Shown here: positions 1 through 5,935 of the stretch, in pieces
How the letters are laid out: each line of letters begins with the position of its first letter
Numbering within the stretch: the stretch's first letter is position 1
Origin: Clostridiales bacterium
GTDB lineage: Bacteria > Bacillota > Clostridia > Oscillospirales > Oscillospiraceae
Direction of reading: 5' to 3'
Assembly (NCBI GenBank): GCA_022786995.1
Contig: JALFUW010000115.1
Coordinates: 1-37,039, forward strand
Length of the DNA: 37,039 bases
Made by a program: the position numbers and the translations under genes
Notes under the pieces: generated by a model
Told to the model about the DNA's origin: nothing
The model's database searches: none
Seen by the model: only the letters and a program-made list of their open reading frames with translations

Positions 1-144
1 GCAACACCGCTGGCTGAATTTTCAGTCACAGACGGCTCAGAGATTCACTCATACTTTTGTACCAGGTGGCTCAAGTATTCGTTAGCATTAGTGGCTCAAA
101 TATTGGCTAGCACCTGGCTCAAATATTCATTGACATTTACAACA
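1..144. mobile_element. right end of an IS21-family-like insertion sequence (partial)
   Basis: The sequence holds five imperfect copies of a TGGCTCAAATATT-like core, starting near 11, 33, 67, 92 and 115, and ends in TTGACATTTACAACA. IS21-family elements are known for several internal repeats at each end and for TG...CA termini. The reverse complement of this end begins TGTTGTAAATGTCAATG and then reads TTTGAGCCA repeats, which fits. The transposase genes (istA/istB) would lie left of the window, so the family is inferred from the terminus only. The exact boundary (141 or 144) cannot be fixed without the other end. Confidence 0.5.
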
Positions 145-474
145 TGGGAGCCTACCAATCAGCCTTCCTATACAAGAGCACACATCACAATCAGATTCCA
201 TAATAAAGCTGGCTATGAAATGTTGATTAGTCCGGAAGATTTCTATATTGGTAATGAAAGAGTGACATGCGTACAATCGGATGGTACCCCTCGTCTTCTG
301 TCTGGAAAAAGCGGAAACTATTCATTCCACATAAAGTATGATTCTGATGAACCGTTGAGTTCATTGGAAGAACTGTATCAGTTGAATGGTAGATTTGAAG
401 TGTTTCGCTATGAAGGTGACACTTTGTATGATGGTTACTATTTCCCGTTCTCTGTTAGCGAAGCATTTTCGTAA
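91..474 (+). pseudogene. 3' fragment of a gene cut by the IS end
   Basis: An open frame runs from the window edge through the IS-like repeats and stops at TAA 472-474. Residues coded before about 142 are repeat DNA and are low complexity. The residues after it (TTWEPTNQPSYTRAH onward, about 110 aa) look like a genuine folded C-terminus: alternating beta strands, a motif ISPEDFYIGN, and aromatic residues near the end. This resembles the immunoglobulin-like DUF4352/DUF5067 type of secreted Firmicutes protein, but I do not recognise it firmly. No ribosome site precedes the first ATG at 91, so this is probably a decapitated gene rather than a functional 127-aa protein. A strong terminator follows at once. 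Confidence 0.45.
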
Positions 475-492
475 AGCGATATCTAATAAGTG

Positions 493-528
493 CCACGCAC
501 AGCCTATAAAAGCTGTGCGTGGTTTTGT
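493..528 (+). terminator. rho-independent terminator, plus strand
   Basis: An 11-bp perfect stem (CCACGCACAGC 493-503 with GCTGTGCGTGG 512-522), an 8-nt loop and TTTTGT form a good terminator for the gene fragment ending at 474. The loop and right arm also encode the last five residues and stop of the convergent recombinase gene. Confidence 0.8.
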
Positions 529-1067
529 ATTGCCTGCTCAATTTTCTGCGGCTCAATGCCAATATACCTTTGCGTGGTGGCTGCGCTGCTATGCTGAAGG
601 AGCCGCTGCACCAACGCTATGTCAAATCCGTTGGCATTGTAGATTTCCGTTGCGTACCACTTGCGGAAACTGTGGGTACTGATACCCTCATAGCCCAAAT
701 AGTCGCATACAATCCGAAGTTGCTTCTGTACTGCCCTTTCTGTGATTGGGAAAATCAGGTCATTACGCTGGATGCCGCAGCGCAAGCAGTAATTCTCCAT
801 GTACTGCTGGATAACCAGCGGGACAGTAAAGATACGCCGCTTGCCTGTCTTCTGCTCCACCACTTCCAGCCGGAAGCGGTCACCATCCCGAACCACATCA
901 CTAAGCCGCAGTTTCAATATGTCGCTGATACGCAAGCCCAGATTCCCTTCCAGCACAAGAGCCGTGGCAATCCGCTCATTTGGGCGGCAGCCGCAGAAGC
1001 CCTCCCGCATGGTCTGAATGATTTCCTTGTATTGCTCTGTGGTCAGAGCCTTGGTTTTCTTGTTCAT
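504..1067 (-). CDS. short tyrosine recombinase (catalytic domain only)
   Basis: This 187-aa site-specific recombinase of the phage integrase family has all the catalytic residues of the fold: R46 (GLRISD), K73, H132-x-x-R135 (HSFRKW), H159 and nucleophile Y168 (TTQRYIG). It lacks the N-terminal SAM-like core-binding domain of full integrases (usual length about 300-400 aa), so it is a compact recombinase of the kind found on plasmids and integrative elements, where such enzymes may resolve dimers or invert DNA. Start at 1067 is chosen because GGAGGGG lies 6 nt upstream; the frame extends to 1127 without a better site. It is the last gene of the leftward set starting at the switch near 2490. 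The element's full integrase is at 5936-7195. Confidence 0.85.
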   Translation of the reverse strand: MNKKTKALTTEQYKEIIQTMREGFCGCRPNERIATALVLEGNLGLRISDILKLRLSDVVRDGDRFRLEVVEQKTGKRRIFTVPLVIQQYMENYCLRCGIQRNDLIFPITERAVQKQLRIVCDYLGYEGISTHSFRKWYATEIYNANGFDIALVQRLLQHSSAATTQRYIGIEPQKIEQAIQNHAQLL

Positions 1068-1198
1068 GGCTTCCCCTCCAATAGCCAAAGTTCGTATTTT
1101 GAGCCGAATATGTTCGCTTTTAGTCACTCTTTTGGAATAAGTGTTGATATTTCACAATTTCTATGTTCGTAAAACATTTGTTATACGAACTTTTGGAA

Positions 1199-1222
1199 TG
1201 GTGGGGGCAGATACCCCCACCA
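1199..1222 (-). terminator. hairpin after the SprT-like gene
   Basis: A 9-bp perfect stem (TGGTGGGGG 1199-1207, CCCCCACCA 1214-1222) starts 7 nt past the SprT-like stop. On the minus strand it is followed only by TTCCAAAAGTT, a weak U-tract, so it may attenuate or stabilise rather than end the transcript. An inverted pair GTTCGTA/TACGAAC (1165-1190) lies between it and the recombinase gene. Confidence 0.4.
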
Positions 1223-1228
1223 AAGTAC

Positions 1229-1882
1229 CTAACCTACCAAAAGCAACTGTTCATCGCAGTCCAAACAAGCCACATTCACGTTGCGGGTGGCTCGGATGCT
1301 CATGCCGCAGCAAGGGCAGACATATTTGCGGCTGCTGGACTTGCGGGGTTCCTCGCCGCCAAAAGAGGAAGAACCGCTGTGGGTTCCTGTGCCGGTAATG
1401 CGGAAGCCCCCAAACTCGTTGCGGTTAATCAGAATGTCGGTCAGCTCGTATTTCAGAACGAACTCCAAAAGGGCATCGCTGGGAGAAGTGTGTGACCAGC
1501 CGTAGCGGTCAGAGTGGGCGACAATCAGACCGTGGGCTTCAGCGGCTTCCTTGAAGCGGCGGTTGTGATAGGTATTGCCCCGGCTGCAATCCTGAATCCC
1601 CATCTGATAGTTGTAGTAATGAACCATCTCATGCAGAAGGGTTGCGGCAACTTCCTCAATGGGTCTGGACAGCGTTCCCGCTCCGATGTTGATTTCATGG
1701 GTGCCGCCCAGCGTGGAAACCCAGGTGTCCTCCCGCAGAGAGAAGTGTCCGTAAGCCTTGGGAGTGGACTGAATTGTGATGGTGGGTCTTGAAAGTTCAC
1801 ATTCAAAGAACTCTTCGTTCAGAAGGTCGAAAACCTTATTGAGATAACCGGCGACTCGGTTGTAACTGGTCAGCTGCTTCAT
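1229..1882 (-). CDS. SprT-like zinc metallopeptidase
   Basis: This 217-aa protein has the SprT/Spartan architecture. The HExxH zinc site is H84-E-M-V-H88 (LLHEMVHYY), with a likely third ligand at H106 (NTYHNRRF), and a C-terminal zinc ribbon pairs C189/C192 with C206/C209. Spartan-type proteases degrade DNA-protein crosslinks; bacterial SprT-like proteins on mobile elements are common but their role is unproven, and a link to relaxase- or recombinase-DNA adducts is only inference. Start at 1882 has AAGGAGG 8 nt upstream. It lies between a small conserved protein and the short recombinase, all leftward. The stop is TAG, showing that amber is a normal stop in this element. Confidence 0.88.
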   Translation of the reverse strand: MKQLTSYNRVAGYLNKVFDLLNEEFFECELSRPTITIQSTPKAYGHFSLREDTWVSTLGGTHEINIGAGTLSRPIEEVAATLLHEMVHYYNYQMGIQDCSRGNTYHNRRFKEAAEAHGLIVAHSDRYGWSHTSPSDALLEFVLKYELTDILINRNEFGGFRITGTGTHSGSSSFGGEEPRKSSSRKYVCPCCGMSIRATRNVNVACLDCDEQLLLVG

Positions 1883-1966
1883 GGGAATTTCCTCCTTGAT
1901 TTTGGAGGGGCAGAGGCTTATAATTAGCGTACCCCTTGATTGACTGTGGTAGTTTTTTCTTGGGCT

Positions 1967-1998
1967 GCCCCTGTCAGAGTTGCCGCTCTGACAAGGGC
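1967..1998. terminator. hairpin after the 91-aa gene
   Basis: GCCC(1967)...GTCAGAG-TTGCCG-CTCTGAC...GGGC(1998) is a strong stem followed by TTTTTC on the plus strand. It begins 6 nt past the stop of the leftward gene at 2005. The U-tract faces rightward, where no plus-strand gene is seen. It may block antisense read-through or protect the 3' end of the leftward message. Confidence 0.45.
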
Positions 1999-2004
1999 TT
2001 TTTC

Positions 2005-2280
2005 TTATGCGATGGAGAAGCGGCGGCTACTGACCTGCTTGGTGAAGCTCTTGTAAATGTCGGGCATCACCTTTTTGAAAGCCGTGCTGTCGAACCTCTG
2101 GGAGAGAACGGGTGTCCAGCGAACGATGTACTGTCCGGCTTCCATTTCCTCGGTGTTGCGGTTCAGCATTTCGGTCTTGATTTCATCTCTCAGGGTTTCG
2201 GCTTCTGCCTTGGCTTCTTCAATCAGGGCTTCCAGCTCCTTCAGTGCTTCGATTTTGGATGTGATTTCGATAGTAGACAT
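2005..2280 (-). CDS. small conserved mobile-element protein, function unknown
   Basis: This 91-aa protein has an N-terminal coiled coil (about residues 3-40, ELEALIEEAKAEAETLRDEI) and a C-terminal segment RFDSTAFKKVMPDIYKSFTK ending in a basic SRRFSIA tail. I know this pattern from small proteins on Clostridia integrative elements and phages but cannot assign a role. Start at 2280 follows AAGGAG by 6 nt; the frame reaches 2322 without a ribosome site. It is the first gene behind the leftward promoter controlled by the three operators, so its product is probably expressed when the element is induced. Confidence 0.7.
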   Translation of the reverse strand: MSTIEITSKIEALKELEALIEEAKAEAETLRDEIKTEMLNRNTEEMEAGQYIVRWTPVLSQRFDSTAFKKVMPDIYKSFTKQVSSRRFSIA

Positions 2281-2463
2281 TGTGTTGTTCTCCTTTGTTG
2301 TTTTGTTTGGTGGGATTGCCAACCCTCAAGTCATCTTCAAGTCATGTCAACGGGGCTTCCGTCTCACTAGTATATGGGCTTGAGTTTGTGAGCGCTTTCG
2401 GCTGATTGCTACCCTACTCCCGTGTAGCTTCTCTCGGTTGGCTTTCCCTTACCTTCTGACAGC
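2281..2463 (-). other. long 5' leader of the leftward operon
   Basis: About 180 nt separate the leftward -10 box from the first start codon. I see no ORF with a ribosome site. Short self-complementary pieces (for example GGGTTGGCAATCCC near the start) hint at structure, but I recognise no known riboswitch or RNA family. Confidence 0.4.
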
Positions 2464-2492
2464 ATTATACACCAAGTTTTGTGCATAATCAA
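2464..2492 (-). promoter_or_regulatory. leftward promoter of the element's recombinase set
   Basis: On the minus strand TTGATT (2492-2487), a 17-bp spacer and TATAAT (2469-2464) form a near-consensus sigma-A promoter. Operator 1 (2466-2487) covers the spacer and -10, so a bound repressor would block it. Confidence 0.75.
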
Positions 2493-2558
2493 GTTGGGAT
2501 TATACACAAAGTTAAGTGCATTTATTTAGTGATTATTATGCACTTGACTTAGTGCATA
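2466..2558. promoter_or_regulatory. three 22-bp operators between divergent promoters
   Basis: Three sites share the form TATRCAC-N8-GTGCATW: 2466-2487, 2501-2522 and 2537-2558. Centres are 35 and 36 bp apart. Site 1 overlaps the leftward promoter and site 3 overlaps the -35 of the rightward promoter of the XRE gene. The arrangement is that of a phage-like repressor switch; the adjacent 75-aa XRE protein is the likely ligand (inference). Confidence 0.75.
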
Positions 2559-2572
2559 TCCTGTGTTATAAT
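2544..2572 (+). promoter_or_regulatory. promoter of the XRE repressor gene
   Basis: TTGACT (2544-2549), a 17-bp spacer and a perfect TATAAT (2567-2572) lie 30 bp before the XRE start. Operator 3 overlaps the -35, which would give autoregulation. Confidence 0.85.
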
Positions 2573-2601
2573 ACGGACAGTGGAGAAGGAGGTTTTTTAC
2601 A

Positions 2602-2829
2602 ATGCCCATCGTCTATACCAAACTTTTTGAACTGCTCAAAGCCAAAGGTTACACAACCTATAAAATCCGCCAAGAGAAGCTAATCGGTCAGGGAACGCTG
2701 ACCGCCATTAAAAACGGAACTGGCGGGTTGGATGCTAAAACCATCGCCCGTCTGTGTGAAGTCCTTGAATGTCAGCCCGGAGATTTAATGGAGTATGTAA
2801 AAGAGACGGATGTTCAAGAAACGGTGTGA
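2602..2829 (+). CDS. small XRE-family (Cro/C1-type) repressor
   Basis: This 75-aa protein is a single helix-turn-helix domain of the XRE class. The reading KLFELLKAKGYTTYKIRQEK, then GQGTLTAIKNGTGGLDAKT, then IARLCEVLECQPGDLMEYV matches the five-helix fold, with the recognition helix near residues 34-42. It has no dimerisation or peptidase domain, so it is a minimal Cro-like regulator. The ribosome site GGAGG precedes ATG 2602 by 9 nt. It is transcribed from a consensus promoter overlapped by one of three matching palindromes and is divergent from the recombinase/SprT set, so it most likely represses that set and itself. Confidence 0.9.
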   Translation: MPIVYTKLFELLKAKGYTTYKIRQEKLIGQGTLTAIKNGTGGLDAKTIARLCEVLECQPGDLMEYVKETDVQETV

Positions 2830-2864
2830 TTTCTTTCGTGAACAAAATCAGCCTTTGATTGAAC

Positions 2865-2899
2865 AAAAACTCCCCACTTCTGGAAGCTCCAGAAGTGGG
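2865..2899 (-). terminator. rho-independent terminator for the GIY-YIG locus
   Basis: A 12-bp perfect stem (2873-2884 with 2888-2899) and a 3-nt loop are followed on the minus strand by GAGTTTTTG. It ends leftward transcription coming from the promoter at 3571-3599 and may also insulate the XRE gene. Confidence 0.7.
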
Positions 2900-3088
2900 A
2901 AGGAAATGAATAGTTAAATTGGACAGGCAGTGGGGGTATATTTCGGGATAAAGAATTTGTCAATTCTCCAATAGGGGTATAGTGTGGCTCACTCTCCCAC
3001 CAAGAGTGATTTTCATTTGGGGAAACGGTTTTTACGCCTGTTCCCGCAAACACGCACCCAAAGCCGGGAGGCGAACAGCAACGGAGAA

Positions 3089-3511
3089 TCACAGGAACTG
3101 CTTCAGCACCTCTCTGGCATCCACCGCATTCACATCCCACTTGCGCCAATTCTCTGCTTTTGGAATCTGCGTATTCAGCACGGGACGATACTATCGGATG
3201 TATTCACCCTCCTTGCTGCCGATTTCTTCCTCGACTTCCGCATACCTTCTGCTTTTGGCATCGTAAAGCACATCAAAGTCAATGCTGTGTCCTTTGCGCT
3301 GGGCTTCTGCCAGAAGTCGGTATTTCTTTTCAGAGCCGGTGCGGATACCGACATAATGCTACGCTACACGCACCAGCATATTTTCGCTCTTGCCTATGTA
3401 AACAATCTGCCCATCCAGCTTGATACAGTAAATGCCGGGATGCTCATACTTTGGGGAAAGCCCCCTGCGGCGCAGCATGGCGCAAACATTTTCTTCATAG
3501 GTATTTGGCAT
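3089..3511 (-). pseudogene. GIY-YIG nuclease gene with two in-frame amber codons
   Basis: Reading the minus strand from ATG 3511 (ribosome site AAGGGGGTG) gives a 140-codon frame ending in TGA at 3089. It starts MPNTYEENVCAMLRRRGLSP, then GIYCIKLDGQIVYIGKSEN, the GIY-YIG signature, and later YRPVLNTQIPKAENWRKW near its end. Two TAG codons interrupt it: after LVRVA (before HYVGI) and after GEYIR (before YRPVL). Both sit where Gln (CAG, one C-to-T change) would fit, although Glu is also possible. Frame and sequence sense are kept on both sides, so decay is recent or the stops are read through. Neighbouring genes of the element end in TAG, which argues against amber recoding. A perfect promoter, possible operator and terminator surround it. 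Confidence 0.8.
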
Positions 3512-3524
3512 TTCTTCACCCCCT

Positions 3525-3542
3525 TTGAAAGTGAACTTTCAA
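3525..3542. promoter_or_regulatory. 18-bp palindrome upstream of the GIY-YIG gene
   Basis: TTGAAAGT-GA-ACTTTCAA is a palindrome with perfect 8-bp arms between the promoter and ribosome site of the GIY-YIG locus. It could be an operator or a leader hairpin; it differs from the TATRCAC operators at 2466-2558. Confidence 0.4.
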
Positions 3543-3570
3543 TTTGTTATCTCTTAATCCTTACATATAT

Positions 3571-3599
3571 ATTATACAATATTTTTTAATTAAAATCAA
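3571..3599 (-). promoter_or_regulatory. promoter of the GIY-YIG locus
   Basis: On the minus strand TTGATT (3599-3594), a 17-bp AT-rich spacer and TATAAT (3576-3571) lie about 60 bp before the start codon at 3511. Confidence 0.75.
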
Positions 3600-3639
3600 A
3601 ATAGACCGTTTATCTGGCGTTTTCGGAACTTTTCCAGAA

Positions 3640-3712
3640 GAAAACAGAAAAAGCGGCAGCCCGCTTCACGATGCCCCTTGCTGGGTTACATAATCGTGTA
3701 GCGGGCTGCCGC
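3640..3712 (-). terminator. rho-independent terminator of the 68-aa gene
   Basis: GCGGCAGCCCGCT (3653-3665) pairs perfectly with AGCGGGCTGCCGC (3700-3712), with further pairing of CACGAT/ATCGTG inside. On the minus strand the stem is followed by TTTTTCTGTTTTC. The plus strand also reads CTCTTTTATTT, so it may act both ways. Confidence 0.8.
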
Positions 3713-3717
3713 CTCTT

Positions 3718-3924
3718 TTATTTCCAGTCCTTAAATAAATCCTTCATCGCCGCATCCAGTGCAACTTGAAGCTCTTTTTCCAATTTTTTATCTCCCCGCT
3801 TCTGGGAGCTATCGTATATCTGCCGGGAAGCTGCCCCCATTATCTCATAGGGTGTGTAGCCATCCAGATACATGGTGGGGTAGTAGTCTGGGATATATCT
3901 TCCGAATTGTTCTAACATTGTCAT
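3718..3924 (-). CDS. 68-aa protein of unknown function
   Basis: The protein MTMLEQFGRYIPDYYPTMYL... has an aromatic N-terminal half (DYYPTMYLDGYTPYEIM) and a charged helical C-terminal half rich in Lys and Glu. I do not recognise the family. Start 3924 is chosen because AAGGAG lies 10 nt upstream; a second ATG at 3918 is less well spaced, and the frame further upstream to 4020 crosses a large inverted repeat and has no ribosome site. It is flanked by that inverted repeat upstream and by a strong terminator downstream, so it is probably a single-gene unit. Confidence 0.6.
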   Translation of the reverse strand: MTMLEQFGRYIPDYYPTMYLDGYTPYEIMGAASRQIYDSSQKRGDKKLEKELQVALDAAMKDLFKDWK

Positions 3925-3960
3925 CTTTTGGATTCTCCTTCGTCTGAATAATACAAATAA

Positions 3961-4028
3961 ATTAGTCGTTTTTCCATGAGCATAGCCGACGAAGGAGGCG
4001 TATGCGGTTAATGGAAACAACGACTAAT
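3961..4028. repeat. 68-bp inverted repeat / long stem-loop
   Basis: ATTAGTCGTTTTTCCAT (3961-3977) pairs with ATGGAAACAACGACTAAT (4011-4028) with a one-base bulge, and GCATA/TATGC pairs inside. No U-tract follows on either strand. It lies just upstream of the 68-aa gene. It could be a leader RNA structure or a DNA processing site such as an origin of transfer or single-strand origin; nothing here decides between them. Confidence 0.6.
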
Positions 4029-4080
4029 CATCTGTTCATTATTACTTGAAGAAGATAGAGGGAAGACTGATTTGATTTGC

Positions 4081-4563
4081 TTAAAATATAAACTCAGCAC
4101 GATTTATATTTTTATCTATCAAATTATCTGTATTATTATATATTTCTTTATTGCCTTGCGAAGTTACCAGTCTGCCTCGCAAATCATCGTTTCCGTCCGG
4201 CAAACTTTTCAGTTCGCAAGGCGAAACCGCTTCCTTATCTTCTTTTCTCTTGGGGACTTCGTAGAAGTCGTAAATATTGCTGTTCTCTTTGCGGGGAACA
4301 AGATAGCCCTTCTCTATCATCAGATTCACATACTTGTGATAGGAGGTTTTCTTTATCCCGGCCTCCCGTTCCGCCGCCTCTTGGGACAGAGCAAAATCAA
4401 AGCCATCCCTGTTTCCGGCGATGTAGAGATAGAGCTGTAACCCATACGGCTCCAAATCCTTATTGGCAGCATACCAATTATCTTTGCTGATTTGGAGGAA
4501 GTTTTTATCGCACTTCTGGCGATTCACATGAACCACTTTCTGGTTCGGCACGGTGTTCGGCAT
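4081..4563 (-). CDS. winged-helix DNA-binding protein, replication-initiator-like
   Basis: This 160-aa protein starts MPNTVPNQKVVHVNRQKCDK. Residues about 25-105 read like a winged-helix domain: NWYAANKDLEPYGLQLYLYI, then FALSQEAAEREAGIKKTSYH (helix-turn-helix), then NLMIEKGYLVPRKENSNIYD (wing). Such domains open replication initiators and accessory regulators of plasmids and integrative elements; the C-terminal part here is short and polar, so a full initiator is not evident. Start 4563 has GGAGGGAG 5 nt upstream. It overlaps the as-read end of the frameshifted gene upstream, but with the ancestral frame restored the two genes are separated by 14 nt. Confidence 0.6.
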   Translation of the reverse strand: MPNTVPNQKVVHVNRQKCDKNFLQISKDNWYAANKDLEPYGLQLYLYIAGNRDGFDFALSQEAAEREAGIKKTSYHKYVNLMIEKGYLVPRKENSNIYDFYEVPKRKEDKEAVSPCELKSLPDGNDDLRGRLVTSQGNKEIYNNTDNLIDKNINRAEFIF

Positions 4564-5047
4564 AGCTCTCCCTCCTGTTAGCCCACTTTGGACAGCTTCT
4601 GCTTGTACTCCTTGGTATCAGGAGAGCCTTTTGGGGAATTACAGTCAGCTTCCCATCATTGAAAACAACTGCATTCTTGTAGTCGGGGAACTGTGCCTTG
4701 AACCAGTCACAAACATACTTGTAAGGGCTTGCCAGAGCAACGGACGCAGCCTTGACAGTTTCAAACACTTCCAGCAGGTCCTCAGCGTTCTCGTAGACCC
4801 GAATGTGCTTTTCCATGTTCTCATAGGTCAAACGGTGGTTCGCCTTGGCGGTGGTCTGCACACGCCCGGAGACAACAACCTCCTTCATGCCGGGGAAGTC
4901 GCTACGAATATCCTTTAGGAGCGTGTTTTCCTTCGTGCCGTACTTGGCAGCGGCAGCCGCAAACTTGTAATTCATAATGACGGTGTTGGTGTCAAACAGA
5001 ATCTTGTAGCCCTCACGACCGGGCTTTACCATAGAAGTGTTAGCCAT
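4505..5047 (-). CDS. paralogue B of an unknown tandem pair, 3' frameshifted
   Basis: As read, the protein begins MANTSMVKPGREGYKILFDT (start 5047, ribosome site AAAGG; an in-frame GTG at 5056 is not needed). It is similar along most of its length to the next gene upstream (5074-5577): DTxxV, FAxxAxxxGT, IRxDxP, TYENMxxxIR, PYxxVxxWFxxxF and YK align in order. The C-terminal 30-odd residues are alien. One base added to the TTTT run at 4629-4632 restores a frame reading KGSPDTKEYKQKLSKVG with TAA at 4578-4580, just before the next gene's ribosome site. So the gene has a single-base deletion in a homopolymer, or there is a sequencing error. Function unknown; the conserved WF and aromatic pattern suggests a small globular domain, possibly nucleic-acid binding. 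Confidence 0.65.
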   Translation of the reverse strand: MANTSMVKPGREGYKILFDTNTVIMNYKFAAAAAKYGTKENTLLKDIRSDFPGMKEVVVSGRVQTTAKANHRLTYENMEKHIRVYENAEDLLEVFETVKAASVALASPYKYVCDWFKAQFPDYKNAVVFNDGKLTVIPQKALLIPRSTSRSCPKWANRRESYAEHRAEPESGSCESPEVR

Positions 5048-5073
5048 TGTATTCACCTTTCCTTTCTTCTGGA

Positions 5074-5577
5074 TTACATTCCAGAGGCAAAATCATATTC
5101 ATCTTCCTCGGTGTCCTCTGCCTCAATGACGGCAGAGGACTTGACCACGGCGAAGATGTTCTGCTTCTGGGCTTCCTTCTGGGCTTCTGCCTCAAAGAAC
5201 GCCTTGTAGCTGTCGTAGTTCTCAAAGGTCTTCCTGAACCATGCCAGAACGCAGCGGTAGGGGTTGGTCTGAACCTTGGACAGCGCAATCTGCTTCTTAA
5301 ACTCTACCATCAGGGTAGCGGCCTTATCCTGTTCCCGGATGTAGATTGCCATGTTTTCATAGGTCATGTTCTTGGTGGAGGTCTTCTTGTCGGGGTTCTT
5401 CTTGATGGTCTTGGTCACCATCTCAGCGGTAGGGCAGTCCAGACGGATTTCCTTCCACATCTTGTATTCGGGTGTGCCGAAGATACGGGCGTTCTTGGCG
5501 AACTCCTTGGTCACCAGAACATGGGTGTCATCAACAAAGCGGGGGGCGTTCTTCTTCATCATAGCGGTGGTCTTCAT
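5074..5577 (-). CDS. paralogue A of an unknown tandem pair
   Basis: This 167-aa protein starts MKTTAMMKKNAPRFVDDTHV (start 5577, AAAGGAT upstream; the frame reaches 5619 without a ribosome site). Residues about 15-130 align with its neighbour at 4578-5047, and the extra C-terminus is acidic (EAEDTEEDEYDF), a common feature of small DNA-mimic or single-strand-binding tails, though that is only a resemblance. I do not recognise the family. The two genes lie head to tail with 26 nt between them and precede a winged-helix protein, so they form one leftward unit, and the pair arose by duplication before both diverged strongly. Confidence 0.7.
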   Translation of the reverse strand: MKTTAMMKKNAPRFVDDTHVLVTKEFAKNARIFGTPEYKMWKEIRLDCPTAEMVTKTIKKNPDKKTSTKNMTYENMAIYIREQDKAATLMVEFKKQIALSKVQTNPYRCVLAWFRKTFENYDSYKAFFEAEAQKEAQKQNIFAVVKSSAVIEAEDTEEDEYDFASGM

Positions 5578-5935
5578 AATAAATCCTTTCTGGCATTTCG
5601 CCTTGGCGGTAGGTCGCAACCCTTATTTTTGTTTTCCAGAGGTTTTGTGTTCCCCTGTTCTTTATGGCATTATTATATCATTCGTAGTCAGCGGGTATGG
5701 AATATAAATATACCATAAAGAGAGAGGGAAAAGAAAAATGCAGCCCCGTGATGGAGCTGCATCATGCTCGGTGAAAGGAGCGGGTGGCGGCTGGTATGAA
5801 GTGCTTCAGAGCGGCGTTCACGCATGACTATCACTTAGCTCTTGAAGACTATAAAGTTGAAGATACTGACTGTAGAGTTCTTGAAAGTTGATGGTAGTTG
5901 ATGATTTAGAACGATTGAGTGGAGTTTACGTCATC
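5578..5935 (-). other. 358-bp intergenic stretch with a terminator for the integrase
   Basis: No gene seen. A stem ATGCAGC...GCTGCAT (5738-5762) followed on the minus strand by TTTTTCTTTTCC is a likely terminator for the integrase. An imperfect 22-bp palindrome TATGG...CCATA (5696-5717) could be an operator for the paralogue pair. Several GTTGAAGAT/GTTGATGGT-like words at about 5855-5905 might be integrase arm sites. Confidence 0.45.
5731..5762 (-). terminator. probable terminator downstream of the integrase
   Basis: Stem ATGCAGC (5738-5744) with GCTGCAT (5756-5762), plus inner CC/GG pairs, then TTTTTCTTTTCC on the minus strand. It lies about 175 nt past the integrase stop. Confidence 0.6.

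Noticed and set aside
1101..1115. CGAATATGTTCG as a LexA/SOS box near the short recombinase
   Set aside because: The Gram-positive SOS box is CGAAC-N4-GTTCG; here the arms are two bases too close and the inner C and G are missing.
3089..3511. Amber codons reassigned to Gln (phage-type alternative code)
   Set aside because: The recombinase and SprT-like genes of the same element end in TAG and would be extended; only this gene has internal TAGs.
2984..3589. A 201-codon plus-strand frame across the GIY-YIG locus
   Set aside because: The minus strand carries the recognisable GIY-YIG protein with its own promoter and ribosome site; the plus frame shows no motif.
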